Positions 34,900-39,437 of a stretch of 39,437 nucleotides of DNA are shown one piece after another. The translations under genes were made by a program, and so were the position numbers. Under the pieces are notes generated by a model that did not search any database, was not told where the DNA came from, and saw only the letters and a program-made list of their open reading frames with translations. Position 1 is the stretch's first letter, and every line of letters begins with the position of its first letter. Origin of the DNA: Succinivibrio sp. (GTDB taxonomy: Bacteria; Pseudomonadota; Gammaproteobacteria; Enterobacterales; Succinivibrionaceae); assembly GCA_017469335.1 (NCBI GenBank), contig JAFUGP010000111.1:1-39437 (forward strand). Direction: 5' to 3'.

Positions 34900-36444
34900 T
34901 TATAACTTCACCGGGGTAGAGGCACGAATGATGCGCTCTCGGTCCAGTTCCTCGCGCGGAATGTCGGCGGTGATTTTGCCGGCGGCGAGCACCAGTACCC
35001 GATCCGACAGTGCCATGACCTCATCCAGCTCCGAGGAGGAGAACACCACCCCCATGCCGCTGGCGGCGAGTTTGCCTATCTGCTGATACACATCCTGCTT
35101 GGCACCCACGTCAATGCCGCGGGTGGGTTCGTCCAGCAGGATCACCTTGGGCTTGATCAAAAACTGCTTGCCGATCACCACCTTCTGCTGATTGCCGCCG
35201 GAGAGCGAATTGACCGGCAGATTCATGTTGCTGACCTTGATGGACAGATCCTTAATCATGCCGTTGACCAGCTCTCGTTCATGGTGCTCGTTGCAGGGCC
35301 TGAGAGATTGATAGAAGGGAATGAGGCACAACTGCGTCATGGTCATGTTGGCCTTGATGGACATGATGGCCAGCACCCCTTCCTTTTGGCGATCCTCAGG
35401 CACAAACGCCAGTCCGCGCCTGAGCCTTAACTGATACGAGAGCCCTTCCAGCGCCGCGCCCTCCATTTCAACGCTGCCGCCCTGATATTCCAACAGCCCC
35501 AGGATGGAGTTGAACAGCTCGGTGCGCCCTGCTCCCAAAAGGCCGTAGATACCGATGACCTCTCCGCGGCGCAACGAGAAGCTCACATGGTCAAGCTGGT
35601 AGCCGCCGGTCTCCTTAAAGGAGGTCAGATCTTTGAGCTCCAGAACCTTTTCGCCGTATTCGGCCTTGTGATAGTCAAACTGTTTTTTCTTGGCGCCGAC
35701 CATGTTTTCGATGATCCAGGCGATGGAGGCGTCCTGACGGTGCTTGGCACCCACGAACATGCCGTCGCGAAAAATGGAGATCTCATCGCCTATTTCCATC
35801 AATTCTTCCAGACGATGAGAGATGTAAATGATGGTTACGCCTTTTTCCTTGAGCTGCCTGATGACGCGAAAGAGGTTGCGCACCTCGGCCTGGGACAGCG
35901 CGGAGGTGGGCTCGTCCATGATGAGCACGCGCGCATCCTTGGACATGGCCCGAGCAATTTCAATCAGCTGTCGGTGCCCTACACCCAGATCGCCTAACAT
36001 GGTATGGGGGTCGACTTTGAGGTCGAGGTTTTCGAGCAGTTCCTTGGCCTTTTGATATTCGGTTTTGGTGTCGATCACTCCCTTATGGAAATGTTCATGA
36101 GCGATGAAGATGTTGTCCATCACGCTCATGTTGGCAAAAAGGTTGAGCTCCTGAAAAATGATGGCCACCCCGTGCTCTTCGGCTTTGGCCGTTGACTCAA
36201 AGCTCACTTCCTCGCCATCCATCAGGATGCGGCCTGAAGAAGGACGCTCCACTCCGGCGAGCATGCGCATCATGGTGGACTTACCGGCGCCGTTCTCGCC
36301 GATGAGCACGTTAACCTTATTGCGATAAACCTTGTAGTTGACGCTTTTGAGGGCGGTGATACCCGGATAGACTCTGGTCAGATCCAAAGTCTCCATGATC
36401 ACCTCATCCTGCGCCTTGCCCTTATCTAAAGTCGCATCTGGCAT
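34900..36444 (-). CDS. rbsA: Sugar ABC importer ATP-binding protein, double domain
   Basis: This is the fused two-domain ATPase of a ribose-type sugar importer. The product has 514 residues from the ATG at 36444, chosen because AGGAGA lies seven bases upstream. The frame upstream to 36480 adds 12 residues without a ribosome site. Domain 1 has Walker A GENGAGKST, a diverged signature region and Walker B VLIMDEPTSALS. Domain 2 has the usual degenerate Walker A (GLLGAGRTE), signature LSGGNQQKVVIGK and Walker B VILLDEPTRGIDVGA. This asymmetry is normal for the class. The gene lies between the DUF2291 gene (10-base gap) and the permease. Confidence 0.93.
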   Translation of the reverse strand: MPDATLDKGKAQDEVIMETLDLTRVYPGITALKSVNYKVYRNKVNVLIGENGAGKSTMMRMLAGVERPSSGRILMDGEEVSFESTAKAEEHGVAIIFQELNLFANMSVMDNIFIAHEHFHKGVIDTKTEYQKAKELLENLDLKVDPHTMLGDLGVGHRQLIEIARAMSKDARVLIMDEPTSALSQAEVRNLFRVIRQLKEKGVTIIYISHRLEELMEIGDEISIFRDGMFVGAKHRQDASIAWIIENMVGAKKKQFDYHKAEYGEKVLELKDLTSFKETGGYQLDHVSFSLRRGEVIGIYGLLGAGRTELFNSILGLLEYQGGSVEMEGAALEGLSYQLRLRRGLAFVPEDRQKEGVLAIMSIKANMTMTQLCLIPFYQSLRPCNEHHERELVNGMIKDLSIKVSNMNLPVNSLSGGNQQKVVIGKQFLIKPKVILLDEPTRGIDVGAKQDVYQQIGKLAASGMGVVFSSSELDEVMALSDRVLVLAAGKITADIPREELDRERIIRASTPVKL

Positions 36445-36454
36445 GGACGTTCTC

Positions 36455-37084
36455 CTACTTGTTAAGCTCGGCAGGAGCAATCTGAATCATGGACGGCGAC
36501 CCCGGGACATCCCAGCTGCTGAAGGCGCCCAATACTTCTATGCTCTCACCGGGTTCAAAGGCCTTGCCCTCCAGCTTCTTGAGGCAGTAAGCATTGATTT
36601 TTTCACCAAATTCGCCATAGACAGTCTGATCGTTGAAGTCCAAATAAGAGACGGATTTGAGCACATCCCTCAGCGCCGTATCCCCGACCACCGGGCCTAT
36701 CTTCACTTTCACCTCTGCGCCTTTGGGGGTTGTCACGCTGAGAGTCCCGCGACGGGACTGGGTGTTGACCGACTTGATCTGGCCCTTGAGTTTGACGGGA
36801 AAGTTGCACTGGATGTCCGGCGACTGACGATAGCCGTATTGGGTGCACAGTTGGCCGAAATCAGCATTGGGATCGGAGAAAAGCTCTATCAAATCATCGA
36901 TGTCGGTGGCAGAATCTCTCAGCTGCCCCGTTAAGTCCCGGTCAAAAATCTCTGCTATTTGCGAGAGCAGCGGCGACTCGGGGGTTTGCAGCTGCTTGAA
37001 CTCTTCCTTGGTCACTATCCGGAAGCCGCACAGCAGCAGCGAAACCACGCCCCACGTCGTCAGCAACATCACTACCTTTTTCAT
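36455..37084 (-). CDS. DUF2291 family protein, sugar transporter linked
   Basis: This protein of 209 residues matches DUF2291 (a predicted lipoprotein family found beside ribose-type importers) in layout and context. The start at 37084 (MKKVVMLL) is chosen for its GAGGTG site five bases upstream and for the N-terminal hydrophobic stretch. A longer frame to 37147 would bury the signal. That stretch ends LLLCG, with Cys19 in an imperfect lipobox, so it is either a lipoprotein or membrane-anchored. The body contains VKLKGQIKSVNTQSRRGTLSV (key residues KGxI and GTLSV) and an IGPVVGDTALRD segment typical of the family. It sits between the binding protein and the ATPase genes. Its role in transport is not known. 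Confidence 0.72.
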   Translation of the reverse strand: MKKVVMLLTTWGVVSLLLCGFRIVTKEEFKQLQTPESPLLSQIAEIFDRDLTGQLRDSATDIDDLIELFSDPNADFGQLCTQYGYRQSPDIQCNFPVKLKGQIKSVNTQSRRGTLSVTTPKGAEVKVKIGPVVGDTALRDVLKSVSYLDFNDQTVYGEFGEKINAYCLKKLEGKAFEPGESIEVLGAFSSWDVPGSPSMIQIAPAELNK

Positions 37085-37366
37085 GCACACCTCAATTTGA
37101 GTACCTGAAACCTCCTTGGATGTCAGGCAAAGACGACCAAGGACCACACCGTTGCGTGCCTTCTGCCCAAGGGCTTTTTCACGCGGTTAAGGCACAACAC
37201 TCCCGCGGCGGCATGGGCGCTGTAAAAAAGCGGACAAAAAACGCCCTATCCCGCTGACATTCCGGGTTCTAAACCCCAATATCTGGAAAACTTGCAGCCT
37301 GACGCTGCCATGAGTGCGGCGGGGTGGCCCCGCCGCTGTTACGTGTTACACACGCCTTACGAGGGC
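37085..37366 (-). other. Intergenic region after rbsB with two hairpins
   Basis: About 280 bases without a gene separate the binding protein gene from the DUF2291 gene. A perfect 9-bp hairpin, GCGGCGGGG (37316-37324) and CCCCGCCGC (37328-37336) with a three-base loop, lies 30 bases after the rbsB stop. A smaller one, GCAGC/GCTGC, lies at 37294-37308. No T run follows, so the likely effect is to stabilise the rbsB message or reduce readthrough to the membrane components. Confidence 0.5.
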
Positions 37367-38305
37367 TTACTGATACAGGAAGTCCTTGACGCGATCGGCG
37401 TTGGTTTTGTCAATGAAGATGCCTTTGTGCATGACGCGCTCTTTCTCGGGCTTCTTGCCGTTGTTGAGATACTCGTCCACGGCCTTCACGCCCTGCACGG
37501 CCAGCTCCTGGGCCTGCAGCATGGCGGTGGCTTTGAGCTCTCCGGCCTTGATGGAAGCCATCTCGTCGTTGGAGCCGTCAATGCCTACCACTACCACATC
37601 ATTGCGTCCGGCATTCTTCAGCGAGGCGATGGCACCTAAGGCCACCGGGCCGTTGCCGCAGATCACGCCCTTGATGTTGGGGTTGGCCTGCAAAATGGAG
37701 TCCATGGCCTGCTTGCCCGGCAACAGAGCGCCTTTGCAGTCCTGTCTGGCGATCATCTTCATGTCCGGATACTGATCCAGCACCTGATGGAAGGCCTTGG
37801 AACGGGTCACGCAGTTGTTGTCGGCCAGACTGCAGGTCAGCTCGACGTAATCGCCCTTCTCGCCCATGAGTTCGACGAAGCGGTTGGCCACATCAGAGCC
37901 GGCCTGGAAGTTGTTGTGCGTCAGCTGCACCAGCGCAATGCCGTCCTTGACAATCTCACGGTTGATCAGGGCCACCGGAATGCCGGCATCAACGGCTTTC
38001 TGCACGGCCGCCACGGAAGCGGTCGAGTCGGCGCAGTCCACGATAATGCCTTTGACTTTCTGGCCGATGGCGTTGTCAAAGAGCTCGTTTTGCTTTTTGA
38101 CGTCCTCGTCGTGAGCCAGTACCAGGGTGTCATAACCCATGGCCTCGGCCTGACGCTTGGCACCTGCCGCCTCGGCGGCATAGTAGGGATTGTCCAGAGC
38201 GTTCACGAAAATCGCGATGGTGCCCTTGCTGGAAGCGGCCTGGGCGTTGAACGCAAAACACGAAGCGGTGGCGGCAGCCAGTGCCAGTACGGTCAATTTT
38301 TTCAT
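37367..38305 (-). CDS. rbsB: Ribose-type periplasmic sugar-binding protein
   Basis: This is the substrate-binding subunit of the importer, Peripla_BP_4 family. The product has 312 residues from the ATG at 38305. A Sec signal peptide is clear: MKKLTVLALAAATAS, then cleavage probably after FAFNAQA. The mature part starts with GTIAIFVNALDNPYYAAEAAGAKRQAEAMGY-type ligand-binding order (key residues N, P, Y, Y) and continues with VKGIIVDCADSTAS, IPVALINREI, NPNIKGVICGNGPVALGA and VVVVGIDGSNDEM. These are standard for the class. GGAG lies ten bases upstream of the start. The longer frame to 38332 would put nine residues before the signal. Confidence 0.92.
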   Translation of the reverse strand: MKKLTVLALAAATASCFAFNAQAASSKGTIAIFVNALDNPYYAAEAAGAKRQAEAMGYDTLVLAHDEDVKKQNELFDNAIGQKVKGIIVDCADSTASVAAVQKAVDAGIPVALINREIVKDGIALVQLTHNNFQAGSDVANRFVELMGEKGDYVELTCSLADNNCVTRSKAFHQVLDQYPDMKMIARQDCKGALLPGKQAMDSILQANPNIKGVICGNGPVALGAIASLKNAGRNDVVVVGIDGSNDEMASIKAGELKATAMLQAQELAVQGVKAVDEYLNNGKKPEKERVMHKGIFIDKTNADRVKDFLYQ

Positions 38306-38368
38306 GATGAAGTTTCTCCAAATGACAAACATGAAAGCGAAATAAAAGTTATAAGTTCCACACCATGC

Positions 38369-38391
38369 CGGCCGACCGGGGTTGGCCGGCG
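38369..38391 (-). promoter_or_regulatory. Hairpin between SDR gene 2 and rbsB
   Basis: GCCGGCC and GGCCGGC form a 7-bp stem that extends, with one mismatch, toward a short loop. It is about ten bases past the dehydrogenase stop and is followed on the coding strand by mixed, not uniform, T-rich sequence. It may act as an intercistronic processing or attenuation element. Confidence 0.4.
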
Positions 38392-38401
38392 TCTCTTTGC
38401 T

Positions 38402-39202
38402 TTACCAGACCTGATAGCCACCGTCGATCAGAATATCGACACCGGTTATCATGTCGGAGCCGTTGCTCGCCAGGAACAGCACCGCCGCGCCGATCTCGTC
38501 GGTATAGGCGAATCTGCCCATGGGGATCATCTTCTTCATGTCTTCACCCTTCTGGCCGTCCCAGGCCTTCGCCCCCATGGGGGTAAGCACCACGGTCGGT
38601 GAGATGGTGTTGACGCAAATGCCGTAGGGAGCGAGTTCCTTGGACATCACTTTGCTCATGCCCAGCACGCCGGCCTTGGAAGTGGCGTATGCCACATGGT
38701 TGTCCAAAGCCACCGTGGCAGCCTGGGAGGCGATGAAGATGATCTTGCCGCCGTGCTTGTCGGCGGTCATGATCCGGGCCGCTTCCTGCGCACTTAAGAA
38801 GGTACCGGTGAGATTGACCGCCATATGGGTTTCCCACTCCTTGAGCTCGGTCTCCAGCATCGGCTGCAGCATCACGTAGCCGGCACAGGTAACCAGAATG
38901 TCCACGGTCCCGAACTTCGCCTTGACCTCGGCAAAGGCCTTACGCACTGAATCTGCGCTGGTAACGTCGCACTCAATGGCCACGACACGGCTTTGATCTC
39001 CAAATTCCTTAAGGGTCGCCTCCTTCTTGGGGGCCTCAAAGGGCGGATAGAGCAAAGCCAGTTTGGCGCCCTTCTGGTACATCAGACGGTTACTGGCCAT
39101 GGCGATACCGCCAAAACCACCGGTAACCACTGCTACCTTGCCCTCTAAAGACTCATTGGGGTCGACACCATATTTGAGGTTGACGTCATAATCAGTCGAC
39201 AT
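38402..39202 (-). CDS. SDR-family polyol dehydrogenase 2 (GolD-like)
   Basis: This is a classical short-chain dehydrogenase of 266 residues. The cofactor loop TGGFGGIA lies at 27-34, TCAG at 105-108 stands in place of NNAG, Ser159 is in IASQAA, and Tyr172 and Lys176 are in YATSK. The segment ISPTVVLTPMG followed by KAWDGQKGEDMKKMIPMGRFAY resembles, from memory, enzymes annotated as D-threitol or D-arabitol dehydrogenases (GolD type). That comparison was not tested. GAGGAG lies seven bases before the ATG. It follows the transketolase gene and precedes the sugar-binding protein, so oxidation of an imported sugar alcohol is a reasonable inference. Confidence 0.85.
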   Translation of the reverse strand: MSTDYDVNLKYGVDPNESLEGKVAVVTGGFGGIAMASNRLMYQKGAKLALLYPPFEAPKKEATLKEFGDQSRVVAIECDVTSADSVRKAFAEVKAKFGTVDILVTCAGYVMLQPMLETELKEWETHMAVNLTGTFLSAQEAARIMTADKHGGKIIFIASQAATVALDNHVAYATSKAGVLGMSKVMSKELAPYGICVNTISPTVVLTPMGAKAWDGQKGEDMKKMIPMGRFAYTDEIGAAVLFLASNGSDMITGVDILIDGGYQVW

Positions 39203-39228
39203 TTGTATACTCCTCTGTTTGTTTGATA

Positions 39229-39246
39229 CGGCGGCTCTCCCCGCCG
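39229..39246 (-). promoter_or_regulatory. Hairpin between transketolase and SDR gene 2
   Basis: CGGCGG and CCGCCG form a 6-bp stem with a six-base loop in the 60-base gap after the transketolase stop. No T run follows. It is the third such intercistronic GC hairpin in this operon. Confidence 0.35.
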
Positions 39247-39262
39247 CTGGATTAAAAATGGA

Positions 39263-39437
39263 TTACATCAGCAGACCGCGCGCGGCCTTGGCAATCCCCT
39301 CACCGGTGAGGCCGTAGTGCTCAAACACCTGCTTGGAGTTGCCGGTGATGACCGGAGCGTCGGGCAGGGCCTGGGTCAGGCACTTGCGCGGGCAGCTCTC
39401 GCCCACCACCTGCGCGACCATCGAGCCTAAGCCGCCG
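39263..39437 (-). CDS. Transketolase C-terminal region, partial
   Basis: Only the last 57 residues are visible, read leftward from the window edge to a TAA at 39263-39265. The peptide GLGSMVAQVVGE, then APVITGNSKQVFEHYGLTGEGI and a final AKAARGLLM (shown in parts), matches the C-terminal transketolase domain. The GGLG start, the HYGLT motif and the ending are characteristic. It may be a full transketolase or the C-terminal subunit of a split one, as found in many sugar operons. The window does not show which. It opens the visible part of the carbohydrate operon and would feed ketose phosphates into the pentose phosphate pathway. Confidence 0.75.
   Translation of the reverse strand, partial: GGLGSMVAQVVGESCPRKCLTQALPDAPVITGNSKQVFEHYGLTGEGIAKAARGLLM

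Overview
The window reads as chromosomal DNA of a gammaproteobacterium. The complete division and cell wall (dcw) cluster, the divergent rsmI/lpoA pair (lpoA is essentially gammaproteobacterial) and a meso-DAP type MurE support this. A gut lineage such as Succinivibrionaceae or another Aeromonadales relative is possible, but that is inference. No rRNA, tRNA, insertion sequence, CRISPR array or phage integrase was found.

Region 1 (1-7.9 kb) is a type VI secretion (T6SS) accessory island. The 3' end of an Hcp tube protein gene on + converges on a leftward set: a large divergent VgrG-like spike protein, a small acidic protein with one hydrophobic segment, a DUF6931-like protein, and two tandem paralogs of unknown function. 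The set has a recognisable promoter and leader hairpin before vgrG and a terminator shared with hcp at the far end. Sheath, baseplate and ClpV genes are not in the window.

Region 2 (8.1-9.5 kb) holds one AAA/DUF4143 ATPase gene between the island and the dcw cluster.

Region 3 (9.7-26.8 kb) is the dcw cluster, transcribed leftward: mraZ-rsmH-ftsL-ftsI-murE-murF-mraY-murD-ftsW-murG-murC-ftsQ-ftsA-ftsZ, ending at a strong terminator. murB and ddl are absent between murC and ftsQ, and no lpxC follows ftsZ. Three TGG-type repeats at exact 10-bp spacing lie upstream of mraZ and look like MraZ boxes. Unusual features are a MurD with a roughly 120-residue C-terminal extension built from 15-bp tandem repeats, an FtsL with a long cytoplasmic N-terminus, a tiny ORF overlapping the ftsI GTG start, and hairpins around the murC ribosome binding site.

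Region 4 (27.0-29.9 kb) has rsmI leftward and lpoA rightward, sharing a short divergent promoter region. Their position next to mraZ resembles the order recalled for pseudomonads, but rnpB, which sits there in those genomes, is not visible here.

Region 5 (29.9-39.4 kb) is a carbohydrate catabolism locus read leftward: transketolase C-terminal part (cut by the window end), SDR dehydrogenase, ribose-type ABC binding protein, DUF2291 protein, ABC ATPase, ABC permease, FGGY kinase and a second SDR dehydrogenase, closed by a strong terminator. An AraC-family regulator follows on the same strand. Two polyol-type dehydrogenases, a kinase related to glycerol kinase that lacks one glycerol-contacting residue, and a transketolase suggest uptake and oxidation of a sugar alcohol, phosphorylation of the resulting ketose, and entry into the pentose phosphate pathway. 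The actual substrate cannot be read from the sequence.
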